From Kovacikia minuta CCNUW1 (GTDB lineage Bacteria; Cyanobacteriota; Cyanobacteriia; Leptolyngbyales; Leptolyngbyaceae), in contig NZ_CP083582.1 of NCBI RefSeq assembly GCF_020091585.1, positions 6,830,536-6,894,535 on the forward strand: a stretch of DNA of 64,000 bases, given 5' to 3'. The translations under genes and the position numbers were made by a program. Of this stretch, positions 45,276-55,800 are shown piece after piece (position 1 is the stretch's first letter; each line of letters starts with the position of its first letter). The notes beneath the pieces were generated by a model. That model ran no database searches and was not told where the DNA came from. It was given only the letters and a program-made list of their open reading frames with translations.

Positions 45276-45291
45276 TTGTCCATTCACGTTC

Positions 45292-47019
45292 CTAAGAGCA
45301 GTGATAGCGTTGGGATTTATAGCCATCAACTCGCTTATTTTTTAGCACAGCGTCAAATTCACACTGTTCCATCCTTAAATCAGCAATTCCGTCATAGTTA
45401 ACCAGCCACAGGTCAAAGGGACGGGGGATTGCTTTGACGGTATTCCGCAAGGGGGAAGTTGGGAAATTGCAGGGTTCATCCTGGCTGGGGTTACAGGTTT
45501 GATGATCCAGATAATAGCGGCCAGTGGGGTCGGTTTGCTGCAACTCCCAGGCTAACCCCATCAATCGACCCGTCTGTCCGTGGGTGTGATGGGCGATCGC
45601 AACCACGATCGGGGTCTGTGAGGTTTGACGGATTAAATTCACGACCAGATCTGGACGATGGGTTTTCTGATAAGCAAAACCAGAGGTAACTGTGATTGCC
45701 CCCAGCAGACCCATGAGCCAGATGAAGAGATGGGGAGTGGGGAGTGGGGAGTGGGGAGCAGGGACTAAGATCTGAGGACTGAGGACTGAGGACTGAGAAC
45801 GCCAGTAGGGGGAAAGCCCAGCGGCGATGAGGACAATTACGATGGGGAAGTAAACAAATGAGTAGCGGAAGGCACGGGTGATGTCGGTATTTAATCCATA
45901 GTCCAGCATCAGCAGGAGGGCGATCGCGCTTCCCAGGACACCTGCGAACCCAAATACGACCCAGGCATGTCCACCCTGAACCTGAGCCCGCACCCCTCGA
46001 CCTGCAAGCCACCAAACCCACAGGCAAAATAAAACCACCCCGATCGCGGATGCCGTTGCAACGGGCTTTGCAACCTGCTGAATTGGTAACACGGTCAGCA
46101 TGGTCATCCCACTTGCAAGCGTATAGAAGATTGGCTGTAACCAGGGCAACTTCGCCGCTCCACCTGAATACACCCATTGTGTTAGCTCATTCCCATAGCT
46201 GCTCTGCCACGCCGGTAGCCAAACCAGGCTGGAAAAAAGTGTTCCCCCTGCGACCCAATAGATCCGCTTCCAGGCGGGTGAGGGGTGGGGGACAAGCTTC
46301 CATCGAAAATCTAAAATTTTCAATCCAACCAGGGTTATCCCTTCCGCAATTAACAAAAGTCCGAAAAAGTAATGCGTTGCAATTCCTAGCGCATTTGCGA
46401 CAATCCAGAGGAGGAGAACTCGAAGGGGTAACTGGTTTCTTTGCTGGAGCACCTGGAGAGCGATCGCGAAACAGGACAGGGAGGCAATTCCCAACAGCAC
46501 CGCCAGCGTGTAGTGGCGAGCATCCTGAGCCAAATAAATGCCAAAGGGAGAAACCGCCATGAGAGCCGCTGCCAACTGCCCCACTTGGCGAGAGCGAAAG
46601 GCGACCCAACCGAAACCAAACATGGCGGGAATCGCCAGGGTGCCAAACACCACGGAGAGCGATCGTCCCACCCAGACGGAAATTAGCCCGGTTTCAGATG
46701 GAAACAACCCCATCCACAGATGAGCCAGCACAAAATAGAGTGGCGGATGGGTGCTTTCAGTCATCAGATGCTGAACCACCGCATGAATATCGCCAGAAGG
46801 ATTGGTTTGTAAGGGTTGCAAAAGGGTCGCAGACGAAATTAGTTGATTCAACGGCACGGTACGAAAACTGTGCCCCAAACTGAAAACAAGGGTAGAAAAT
46901 TCATCCGTCCATAGGGGTTGGGAGATGAGATGGGTCAATCGTAACCCTGCGCCTATAGCGGTTAGAACCAGCAGTAGCAACGGATGCAGCCAAAAGCTAC
47001 GAATCAAATTTTTCAGCAT
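45292..47019 (-). CDS. Glycosyltransferase family 39 (PMT-like) membrane protein
   Basis: The 575-aa protein has about 11 transmembrane helices and the DE-type acidic motif in the first luminal loop (QPLWTDEFSTLVFS), followed by THPPLYFVLAHLWMG. These are hallmarks of the GT39/ArnT/PMT fold that transfers sugars from polyprenyl-phosphate donors. The C-terminal periplasmic domain has several Cys (CNPSQDEPCNFP). An in-frame filler (about residues 408-432) lies between transmembrane segments. The acceptor is unknown. The start ATG 47019 is followed by a normal signal-anchor. Confidence 0.85.
   Translation of the reverse strand: MLKNLIRSFWLHPLLLLVLTAIGAGLRLTHLISQPLWTDEFSTLVFSLGHSFRTVPLNQLISSATLLQPLQTNPSGDIHAVVQHLMTESTHPPLYFVLAHLWMGLFPSETGLISVWVGRSLSVVFGTLAIPAMFGFGWVAFRSRQVGQLAAALMAVSPFGIYLAQDARHYTLAVLLGIASLSCFAIALQVLQQRNQLPLRVLLLWIVANALGIATHYFFGLLLIAEGITLVGLKILDFRWKLVPHPSPAWKRIYWVAGGTLFSSLVWLPAWQSSYGNELTQWVYSGGAAKLPWLQPIFYTLASGMTMLTVLPIQQVAKPVATASAIGVVLFCLWVWWLAGRGVRAQVQGGHAWVVFGFAGVLGSAIALLLMLDYGLNTDITRAFRYSFVYFPIVIVLIAAGLSPYWRSQSSVLSPQILVPAPHSPLPTPHLFIWLMGLLGAITVTSGFAYQKTHRPDLVVNLIRQTSQTPIVVAIAHHTHGQTGRLMGLAWELQQTDPTGRYYLDHQTCNPSQDEPCNFPTSPLRNTVKAIPRPFDLWLVNYDGIADLRMEQCEFDAVLKNKRVDGYKSQRYHCS
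45725..45798. repeat. In-frame heptamer filler in the glycosyltransferase
   Basis: GGGAGTG heptamers and GACTGAG heptamers encode SQSSVLSPQILVPAPHSPLP on the minus strand, in a loop between the membrane segments ending GLSPYWR and beginning LFIWLMG. The frame is kept. Confidence 0.85.
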
Positions 47020-47411
47020 TTCATTCTGCTAGCCGGTTCCTTCAAAGCGGATCAGGATCAATTCTTTGCTCACGCAGTTTTGCAAGCAACTGTTCCCTGA
47101 GTCGTTGGGTTGTACTGTACCATAACGCCGATTCCCCGGATTGATTGTCTGTATGGTAGGGCAGTGGAGGAGATGAGGGGTAAGGAGGAGACCGTGAACA
47201 GTAGATAATCCCTGGCTGCCCCCTGCCCCCTGCCCCCCATTCCCTCCTACCCTACTTTCTGGCTTCTCATCCATCTGGGTGAATTCGATGCCCCATTGCG
47301 GAGTGAACTCCTGGGACGTGGTAGTTGCCTTTAGCAAATCTGACAGGATGTTTCCTCTGGGATTGCTGAAGCCCCCCAGTCATTCACTACTCGAATTTGA
47401 AGAGATTCACC
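47020..47411. other. Intergenic region, no gene recognised
   Basis: 392 bp between the divergent glycosyltransferase and SH3 genes. It includes a filler part at about 47160-47270 (GGCAGTGGAGGAG, CCCCCTGCCCCCTGCC). A minus-strand frame across it is low-complexity and unlikely to be real. Promoters of both neighbours must lie here. Confidence 0.55.
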
Positions 47412-48014
47412 ATGAACGTTAAGCTCCCCATTTTGTCTGCGATCGCCGCTGCTGCGCTCTCTGTTGGTGTTGCCCTGCCCGCCTTTGCCGGACCTGGAGT
47501 ACTGATTGGGCTGGAACCCGGTGCCCGTGTCAACGTCCGCTCTGAACCCAGCACCCGTTCCTACTCTCCCCATTACGGTTTGATTGGAGACAGAATTGAA
47601 ATTCTGGATCAAACTCAGGGATACGATGGCTATACCTGGTACTATGTCAGCTTCCGCTCCGGCGCGAGGGGTTGGGTGCGAGGAGATTTTGTCCGTCCAA
47701 TCAGCTACACACCGGATAGACCTAATCCCCCCAGAGAATCAACGGTTGCTGCCTTCAACACCAACACTTACAACGTGAAGGTTTACAGACAGCGAGGCCG
47801 GTTGTACATGGATGTTTACAACAAGCGCGCGGGTTACTCAGTCTTGAATAGGGCACCTGCGGCTGTTGACAACTACGGGCGGAGAACCAGTTATTACAAT
47901 ACTCGTGGCGAGTATGTGTACAAGGTGACTACTGCTCCCAATGGCAGGTACACCCTGGCAGTTCTTTATAACGATCGCCAGATTACCCGCGAACCCGGTT
48001 ATCAAATCTGGTAA
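47412..48014 (+). CDS. Secreted SH3-domain protein
   Basis: The 200-aa protein starts MNVKLPILSAIAAAALSVG, a signal peptide with a probable cut after PAFA (about residue 24). Residues about 25-90 are a bacterial SH3 domain (ARVNVRSEPSTRSYSPHYG; WYYVSFRSGARGWVRGDFV). The C-terminal 100 residues are Tyr/Arg-rich (RRGRLYMDVYNKRAGYS-like) with no recognised fold. Bacterial SH3 domains usually bind cell-wall peptides, so a periplasmic role is inferred. The start at 47412 is preferred over a nearby TTG. Confidence 0.85.
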   Translation: MNVKLPILSAIAAAALSVGVALPAFAGPGVLIGLEPGARVNVRSEPSTRSYSPHYGLIGDRIEILDQTQGYDGYTWYYVSFRSGARGWVRGDFVRPISYTPDRPNPPRESTVAAFNTNTYNVKVYRQRGRLYMDVYNKRAGYSVLNRAPAAVDNYGRRTSYYNTRGEYVYKVTTAPNGRYTLAVLYNDRQITREPGYQIW

Positions 48015-48111
48015 GGATTAGCCATATTGCTGAAACCTTTAGCCTTTAGCCATTTCCTTTCTAACCCCTGAAACCGACTGTCAGTAGTCCGCCCAGAAGT
48101 TAAAGTGACAG

Positions 48112-48152
48112 ACGATCGCCCTCTAGTTGGGAGCTAGAGGGCGATCGTTTTT
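48112..48152 (+). terminator. Hairpin terminator between SH3 gene and repeat element
   Basis: A 14-15 bp perfect stem (ACGATCGCCCTCTAG with its complement), a 7-9 base loop and a following T5 make a strong intrinsic terminator 98 bp after the SH3 gene. A partial second copy of the right half (TCTAGGGGGCGATCGTTTTTG) occurs at about 48242-48262, after the next repeat element. Confidence 0.85.
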
Positions 48153-48238
48153 GGTACAGAAACCGGGTTTCTTCTGTGAGATGCTCAAGTTTCGTTGCAT
48201 ATCCTCACCAGAAACCCGGTTTCTCGAAATACTGTACC
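48153..48238. repeat. 86-bp palindromic element with GGTACAG ends
   Basis: Terminal GGTACAG/CTGTACC and inner perfect 15-base arms (AGAAACCGGGTTTCT and complement) make an 86-bp MITE-like unit. It sits between two copies of the GCGATCGTTTTTG terminator tail. The inner arms belong to the AGAAACCGG hairpin family also at 19164 and 25975. The rest of the gap to 48430 has no gene. Confidence 0.75.
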
Positions 48239-48430
48239 GATGCTCTAGGGGGCGATCGTTTTTGAAAGGAAGAGGGGGCAGGGATAAAAGGGTTAGCTTG
48301 AAACTTCAAGCAATTAGACCTTATATCGGTTTAAACGGTCTTTTGGACAAATCGACGTTTGGAAGGGGCTTGGCAGTGCCAAGCCCGTACAAGCATTTGC
48401 TGCGTTTCCAATTCAAATTATTAGTTAAGC

Positions 48431-49129
48431 TCAACTAAACAGCGTAGTCGTCACACGCTGTAATACGTTTAAGCCTCGCAAAGACCCCTGGATCAGTCGA
48501 ACCGCACCGATTGGTTGTCGGAGCATCCCGATCGCCATCCGCCCTGGCAACAATGCCCCTTCTGAACTAAATGCCCAGGTGAGATCCGGCAAGTCGTGTT
48601 GAGAATCGTCACTAACCACCCGCAGCATGGCAACCGCAATCCCGATTTGACTCAAAAATTCCAGGGTTGGATAGCCTTCCATATCGACAACATCGGCAGC
48701 GGTAGCCAGCGATCGTTTTTCCGCAGCAGACCAGATGACGCGATCGCTCGTCAACGCCCTAACCAACGTTACTTGTTTACCTAATTTTTGCTGAATGTGG
48801 GTCGTGAGGGGGCGATTAGTGGGAAGAGGGTGTGGGGTGTGGGGTGTGGGGTGTGGGGTGGATGGGTCGTTGATACAGCCCTGATAGAGTACGAGGCTGG
48901 CGATGGAATGAGGGGAGGTTAGACTGCCACACAAACCCATCATCAAGATATTTGGCTGATTAGAAAAGTTTCCGTTTTCCTGAAGGGTCTTTAAGTGATT
49001 CCCGATTGGGATTGGACCGACCGGAACGGGAAGGACGATCGGGGGATCAGAAACCTTTCGCAAGCCCCGACAAACGGCTTGATACTCGGCACCCTGAGGA
49101 ACCAGGACGATTTGAATCGGCAAGGGCAT
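48431..49129 (-). CDS. Nucleoside phosphorylase-like protein
   Basis: The 232-aa protein resembles the PNP/MTAN phosphorylase superfamily, with GLCGSL (about residue 66-71), VDMEGYPTLEFL (about 148) and RVVSDDSQHDLPDL. In this fold these form the phosphate and ribose pockets. The natural substrate is not clear. A filler of PHPTPHT type (48821-48870) is inserted in a loop at about residues 88-103. It ends in the gap after the SH3 gene and is preceded by the large repeat protein on the same strand with a 12-bp gap. Confidence 0.78.
   Translation of the reverse strand: MPLPIQIVLVPQGAEYQAVCRGLRKVSDPPIVLPVPVGPIPIGNHLKTLQENGNFSNQPNILMMGLCGSLTSPHSIASLVLYQGCINDPSTPHPTPHTPHPLPTNRPLTTHIQQKLGKQVTLVRALTSDRVIWSAAEKRSLATAADVVDMEGYPTLEFLSQIGIAVAMLRVVSDDSQHDLPDLTWAFSSEGALLPGRMAIGMLRQPIGAVRLIQGSLRGLNVLQRVTTTLFS
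48821..48870. repeat. In-frame GGTGTGG heptamers in the phosphorylase gene
   Basis: The array GGTGTGG repeated about five times encodes PHPTPHTPHP on the minus strand, placed between YQGCIND and RPLTTHIQQ. Relatives are expected to have a short loop here. The frame is maintained. Confidence 0.88.
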
Positions 49130-49140
49130 GGGAAGAGGAA

Positions 49141-51241
49141 TTAAGGGGATGGCAACTGAGCGCCTCCTTCGGGAGGGGGTTCGGGTGCTGCTTCAGAGTC
49201 GGGTAAGGATTCGGGTGGATAAGGGGGTGGGTAGGTGCGAGACGGAGGTCTAGAGCGACGGGGGGGCGGTGCATAATAGGGATCGGGGGCAGAGGGGCGG
49301 AGGGAGGGAGGTGGGTTGGAGTAGGGGTCGGCGGAGCTTGGGTTTCCATCCGCAGGATTATCAGGTTGATTCTGGGGAGGACGCTGTTGGGCATACTGTT
49401 GCGCCGTCCAGTTGGCGATCGCAGACTGCGCTTCCCCATACAATGCCCGACCAGGGGGCAATTTGAGCGGCGGTATTAATGGCACTGGTCAACTGCCCCT
49501 GTCCTGCCAGGGCGGTAGCCTGATCGAGCAGGGGTCGATCCTGCGCGACTTGCAGTTGATAGGTCCAATCCTGAATGGCGGTCTGAGCTTCCTTGTACAG
49601 CGATCGCCCAGGACGAATTTTGGCAGCCACTCGGATCGCATCTCCCAGGCGTTGTTGTTTGGCGAAGGTCTGCGCCTGTTCCAGCAAGGGACCATCCTCG
49701 ATGAGTTGGATTTGCTGCGTCCACTGGGCGATCGCCGTTTGCGCCTCCACCCTCAGCGGGCGTTTGGGGGCAATCTGTTGGGCGTAGGCGATCGCGATTC
49801 GCAACGTCTCAGGTTTGCCTGTAGCTGCATACTGTTGCGCCTGAGTCAGCAAAGGACGATCCTCCACGCGCTGAATGTCGGCTTTCCACATAGACACCAA
49901 CGTTTGGGCATAGACCCGGCGCGGACGATCGGGAGCGATTCCCTGAGCCATCTGAATCGCCAGCTGGAAAGTGGGAATTTGCCACCAACTGGCAACCATA
50001 GTAGCTGCCTGCAATTGAGTCACATCCTGAATCTGCCGTTCTAACTTAGGAAAAAGTCCCTTTGTTTGAGCATAGAGGGGACTATTCGGCTTAATCTGAC
50101 GGATTTGGGACAGCACCAACCAGAGTTGCCAGAGTTGTTCGTAAAGTGGTCCTCTTGTGATCTGATTGTTGACCAGGGGCTGGGCACGGCTAAACCAGAG
50201 GACATCACGGGCATCTGGGGCAGGTATACCTCGTGGTAGCCCCTGTAAAGCAGCCGTCGCTCCCTTCAGATCGGTATGGGGTGACAGTTTCCCAGCAACT
50301 AGCGTAAATAGGGATTGAATCCAACCCTCCACATCTGCCTTGGCCTGGGTATGGGCATGGGTGTCGGGACTAATTTGCTCCGCCAGGGCGATCGCCCGCC
50401 CCAGAACCTGAATATCCTTTGGTGAGCTTTTGACCAAACGACGAGCCTGCTGGAGTTGGTCTGCTGCAATCTGTTCCGAACTAATCTTCTGCCGCAGGCG
50501 ATCAACATGCTGCACCCAATATTCACTCTCTAACTTGGAAAGTTTGCGGAGCTGCTGAACAGCCAGTCCCCAATTTCTGGCTTTCATCGCCGCCTGTACC
50601 GAATTAATAATTGCCTGCCCCTGGGTCAAATCTTTCTGCCAGTTTGTGATCGCAGCCTTTGCCTCTTTATGCACCGGACTGGTTACCGGGATTTTCTGAG
50701 CCAGGGCGATCGCTCCCTTCAAATCCAATTCGATCGCCTTGACCCGGGCAAGTTCCAGTACAGAACTCGACCATCCATCCATCAATTCCTGCACCCGGCT
50801 GTGGAGGGGGTGGTCCGCCGATAAACCTTTGGCAAATTCAAGCCCTGCCAGCAATGAGTCCGTACTTCCCGATCGGGCCGCCTGCTCAACGCAGAAAAGC
50901 TTTTCGGAATCTAGCCCCAGCGTCTGTGGGTGTTTACAGTTTGGCAACGGAGGCAAACTGGTCAACCACAGAAACGCTGCCACTCCGCTTCCAGCAAAGA
51001 ATGCCAGCAGTGACAGCCCCGCTAACGGTCCCATTACTGGCTTAACCTTGCGGCCAATTTTAGAGGCAACCGAACCAGATGCTTCCTTGGGTTGAGCCAG
51101 CCTCTCCGCTGTAGAATTGCGGGTTTCTATAGGGTGAACGACTCCAGCATCCTCTGACTCACCCATACCAACCCCAGACCCACCTGCTGTTGATTTGTTT
51201 GAACTCAACTTTTTAGCGTCTTTTAAGGTTATCCGTTCCAT
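49141..51241 (-). pseudogene. Membrane-anchored helical repeat protein, frameshifted
   Basis: ATG 51241 starts MERITLKDAKKLSSNKS. A single transmembrane helix lies at about residues 71-94 (GLSLLAFFAGSGVAAFLWL). Then come about ten degenerate repeats of 40-50 residues (ALAQ-I-P-xPL-xEAQxAI-xW-xxQ-IEDxPLL-QAQ), which look helical and TPR-like. The C-terminal tail is Pro-rich (PPPRRSRPPSRTYPPPYPP). The frame is broken at 49454-49458, a run of five C on the coding strand; one C fewer joins INTAAQIAP to GRALYGEAQSAIANW. The restored protein is about 699 residues. The function is unknown; cyanobacterial proteins of this kind are common. Confidence 0.78.
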
Positions 51242-51498
51242 CCTGCACCCACACTTCATCCACAAAAACCAAACAGGCAACTGAATTGTATTTGCTGTCT
51301 GTCAAATTTGCAGAAAACTATTGATGGATTTGAGTAATCTTTATAGTGAGAGTCAGGGGATCAGGGGGCAGGGGTCAGAGGTCAGCTTCCAGTTATCAGT
51401 TAGACAGGTACTGTTCACGGTCTCCTCCTCACCCCTCCCCTCCTCCCACTCCCTCACTTGCAACTCAAAACTCCCCATTCCCCATTCCCGATTCCCAG

Positions 51499-52080
51499 AT
51501 GCACTTAATCATTTGTGCTGGAATTCATGATCCCCAACTGACACAGGAATTTCTTAAGGATCTGTCTACGCGGCTTTCAGCTAGGGAAATACCACCTTAT
51601 GACTGGCTCATCTATCCCGTGGAAAACCATCCCCCCTATTCAGGGCCTCATATTTTATGGTTTGTGCATCAACAGTTAAGCCGTACCTACCCGGAACAAT
51701 TTCTCCAGATTCCCCTGGTATTTATTGGGTTTAGTGCTGGAGTGGTGGGTGCGATCGCTGCCGCCTGGGGTTGGCAACTGTTAGGTGGGGCTGTGCAGGC
51801 ATTTATTGCGGTGGATGGGTGGGGCGTGCCCCTGGGGGGAACCTTTCCGATCTATCGGATCAGCCATGACTCTTTCACCCATTGGAGTTCTGCTCTGTTG
51901 GGGGCAGGGGAAACTAGTTTCTATGCCGATCCAGCGGTAGACCATCTGGTTCTATGGCGATCGCCCCAAGCAGTCAAAGGCTGGCAAGTTTCTGCGATCG
52001 CATCCCAGCCCATCGTCTACACAACTGCTGCCACGTATATCGCAAACCTATTGCGAGGGGTGAATCTGCATAAGGCATGA
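51499..52080 (+). CDS. Alpha/beta hydrolase-like conserved protein
   Basis: The 193-aa protein begins MHLIICAGIHDPQLTQEFL and has the nucleophile-elbow motif GFSAG (residues 77-81) after the strand IPLVFI. The pattern suggests an alpha/beta hydrolase fold, though acid and His residues cannot be assigned firmly. Upstream in the same frame the sequence is filler (51346-51498), so the start at 51499 is preferred. The function is unknown. Confidence 0.78.
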   Translation: MHLIICAGIHDPQLTQEFLKDLSTRLSAREIPPYDWLIYPVENHPPYSGPHILWFVHQQLSRTYPEQFLQIPLVFIGFSAGVVGAIAAAWGWQLLGGAVQAFIAVDGWGVPLGGTFPIYRISHDSFTHWSSALLGAGETSFYADPAVDHLVLWRSPQAVKGWQVSAIASQPIVYTTAATYIANLLRGVNLHKA

Positions 52081-52187
52081 AGTTATGAAAGAAAGCTGTG
52101 CAAATCACGAGCGATTACGGGCATACGAACCAGGAAGAACCACCATAAAATAGTTCTATCGTAGGTGAATGAGGGAAAATCCTGCCC

Positions 52188-52778
52188 ATGACTGCTACCC
52201 CAACCAAACCCATAACACTTGAGGAGTATTTAACCTATGACGATGGCACCGATGCTCGTTATGAGCTTGTGGATGGGGTGCTAGTCGAGATGCCAACGGA
52301 AAGCCCACTCAATATCCTAATTGCCAGGTTTCTACTGGTGCATTTTGTCCAAATGGGCATTCCAATCGAACGGGTGGGTAACAAGCAGCAAATCGCCGTT
52401 AAATCCCCAAAAGTAACGGTACGAGAGCCTGATTTGATGATTCATTCTGAAGCATCTGCCGCCGCAATTTTGACCCAGAAGCAAGCATTGCTTAATCTTG
52501 ATATGCCAGCACCTATTTTAGTCATTGAGGTGGTTTCTCCGGGTGATCCTGGTAGTCAGAACTACGATCGAGATTATGTGGACAAGCGAAATGAATACGC
52601 TGCGCGAGGCATTCATGAGTATTGGATTGTTGATCCCGATCGGCAAATGGTTCTCGTCTTAACCCTGGCAGCAAACCAGTACCAGGAAACTCAGTTTACC
52701 GGAACACAATCGATTCATTCCCCCTTGTTCCCGAATCTGAACCTCTCGGTTGAACAACTCCTTAAAGCAGGAAGATAA
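52188..52778 (+). CDS. Uma2 family PD-(D/E)xK protein (DUF820)
   Basis: The 196-aa protein is the Uma2/DUF820 type, a restriction-endonuclease-like fold greatly expanded in cyanobacteria. Signatures are ARYELVDGVLVEMP (about residues 23-36), REPDLMI (about 81-87) and LVIEVVSPG (about 108-116), followed by DKRNEYAARGIHEYWIVDP. The biological role of the family is unresolved. It is a solitary gene on the plus strand. Confidence 0.92.
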   Translation: MTATPTKPITLEEYLTYDDGTDARYELVDGVLVEMPTESPLNILIARFLLVHFVQMGIPIERVGNKQQIAVKSPKVTVREPDLMIHSEASAAAILTQKQALLNLDMPAPILVIEVVSPGDPGSQNYDRDYVDKRNEYAARGIHEYWIVDPDRQMVLVLTLAANQYQETQFTGTQSIHSPLFPNLNLSVEQLLKAGR

Positions 52779-52813
52779 GCTTTTCTTGATACCTGTCACC
52801 TGACACCTGTTAC

Positions 52814-55800
52814 CTACTCTAGAATGGCGTTCTTGTTGAGGGCGATCAGTTTCCTAAACGCTTCGTTGTCCAATTCGGTTAACCAGGATTCATCATTCCC
52901 GACGATCGCCCCTGCCAGTTTTTTCTTGTCCTCAATCATCTGGTCGATGCGTTCTTCCAGGGTGCCGATCGCCACAAATTTGTGGACAAATACATTTTTC
53001 TTTTGTCCAATCCGGAAGGCGCGATCGGTTGCCTGATCTTCAACCGCCGGGTTCCACCAGCGATCGAAGTGGAAAACGTGGTTGGCTTTGGTGAGGGTAA
53101 TGCCGACGCCACCCGCTTTAAGGGACAGGATGAAAACCGAGGGTTCTGTTTCTGGATCTTGAAATTCGGTGATCATCTGCTCTCGCTTGTTACGGTTAGT
53201 GCCGCCGTGGATGTAATAGGTATTGAGGTGCAGGGTATGTTTCAGATAATGATCCAGGGCATCACCGATTTCTTTGAACTGGGTAAAGATCAGCAAACTT
53301 TCGCCTTCTTCCATTGCCTCACTCACCATTTCACTCAGACGGCTGAGTTTGTGCGATCGCTCTGGCGAAAAGTCGCTGTTGTCTTGCAGAAATTGGGCTG
53401 GATGGTTGCAAATTTGTTTCAGTTTCATCAGAGCAGAGAGGATGAGTCCCCGCCGATCGATGCCTTCCGCATTTTCCACCTTCTCCATCATATCTTTCAC
53501 AACTGCTTCGTAGAGTGAAGCCTGCTCTTTTGTGAGATTGCAAAACAGTTTTTGTTCTACCTTATCGGGTAAGTCTTTAATGATGTTTTTGTCGGTTTTG
53601 ACCCGGCGTAAAATCAGTGGCTCAACCAGTTTTTTCAGGGTGGTAGAACGGGTGCGATCGTTGTCTTTTTGAATGGGAATCTCAAATTGCTTGCGAAATT
53701 GGGGTTCCTTCCCTAAATAACCCGGATTGAGAAAGTTGAAGATCGACCACAGATCCATCAAACGATTTTCTACGGGGGTTCCTGTTAAGGCTAAGCGATG
53801 TTGGGCGGGCAGTTTGCAGATTGCTTTTGTTTGGGCTGAATGGGGATTTTTGATATTCTGCGCCTCATCCAGCACAATCCGGTGCCAATCCAGACTACTC
53901 AGCAGTTTCGCGTCCTTGCGTGCCAGGGTGTAGGAGGTAATCACAATATCGTAATCATGACAGATGGTTTGGAATTCCTGCTCGTCTTTGAAGCGGCGGG
54001 TGCCGTGGTGCAAAAGCGATCGCAGTTGGGGTGCAAACTTCTCGATTTCCTTCTGCCAGTTGCCCACAACGGACGTAGGTGCAATCAATAACGTGGGTTG
54101 GGTCGGTTGGGATGACTTCTCGTACACCAGGCGGGCGATGACCTGAACGGTTTTGCCTAAACCCATGTCGTCAGCAAGACAGCCATTTAAGCCCAGGGTA
54201 TCCAGATAGTTGAGCCAGGAAACGCCCCGTTGCTGGTATTCCCGCAACGTTCCGCGCAAACCGGGGATATCTTCCAGAAGCTCTAGCTTGCCTTTGTCCT
54301 CCAGGCGAGACAGCATCTCGGTCAGCAAATTATCGTGCTCTACCGTGATGTTGTCGTCGGTTCCAGCAGCCAGTTTCATCAACTCCATCAGGCTCATGTT
54401 GGGATGCTCCTGGGCGTGCTTTTGCCAGAAATCCAGCATTTCCTGCATCTTTTCCCGATCGAGTTCAATCCACTGTCCCCGAAACTGCACCAGGGGCGTT
54501 TTGGCATTGATCAGTTTGCGCCATTCAGATTCGCTTACCACCTCATCGCCGATCGCCAGTTGATACTGGTACTGGATCAATTGATCCAGACTAAAATACC
54601 CCTTATTCTCCTTGGCAGGCTTCTTCTGAGATACGCCTGCTTTCAGACGCAACTTGGCCCGTCGTCTACCTGTTGGAGTCCACCAGGCGGGAACTGCAAC
54701 TTTGTATCCCGCATCCTCCAAAACCCAGGCGGTTTCTTTCAAAAAGGCAAAGGCATCCTCCAGCTTCAGGCTCAGGGCAATGGGTTGGTCATTTTCCAGC
54801 CCATCCCAAAGTTTGGGATAGATCCGGGCAGCGTACCCCAAATTCAGCAGCAAATTCTTCTCAAAGTCCTTACCCAGATACTTTTTGACCTCGGTTTTAC
54901 CCCGCTGGTTCTTGTCCCAATATTCCGACAGGGACAGTTTGTAGGAGGGATCTTTCTTGGAAGCGACCCAAAACTCTAGCTGCCAGTCATCCTTAGCACT
55001 GGCGGCTTCCTGCAACTGAAACAACAAATCAAAGGCGGCATCCGTCTGGGTACGACTAATTTTGTCCCGCCAGATTTGCCATTGTTTGTATTCTTCTAAT
55101 GCTTTGCTGTCGGTGCGGTAGGGGGTAGATTTGCGGGCAGCATAAACGCAGTCGTAGATGAAGGTGTCCGTAACCTGCTTGTCAAACTGTTGGGTGTGGG
55201 GGGTGTGGGTAACAATCTCGTTGAGCAGGCATTCGGAGAAGTGCCGCAATAGAGTAGTTTTATCGTAGAGGCGAATGGTTTTTGGGGCAGTCTCCGCGCC
55301 ACTGGTACAGACCAGCGGCATGTAGTCCACATAGCGCTGCAAATCTGCCTCAAACTGCTCTGAAATCATTTCCCAGGTGGGATAGATTTCAAACTTAGGT
55401 TCCTTTTTGCTGCGTGTCTTTAGTTCCCGATATTTCAGTGCAGGAATGTACTGGTCTTTTAGAAGGATGGTTTTGAAGCGCTGGGTGTAGTGATACCAGA
55501 ACAGCAAATCATTTCCCAGTTGCAAGCCTTCTGGTTCGTGTAGTGAGAGAAAGTGCAAATCGTTGAGCAGTTTGATCACACTACTGACTTGATAGGAACG
55601 ATCGACGATTTCGGTAACGCGGTAGCAGTAAACTTCCCAATATTGCAACTCAAAACCATCGGGCAAATCGGCTTCTAAGTAGCGGGATAGTTCGATCGAG
55701 GGGAGTGGCTCCTGATCAGCCGTTGGTAGGGCAAAGAAGCGGGTTGAAATGCTGTTTTTAAGCGCAAATTTGGGGAAAGGTGGATCTTGAATCCCTAGTG

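Noticed and set aside
47029-47337. Minus-strand 102-codon frame upstream of the SH3 gene
   Set aside because: Low-complexity GGQGAGGSQG content from repeats and no start signal.
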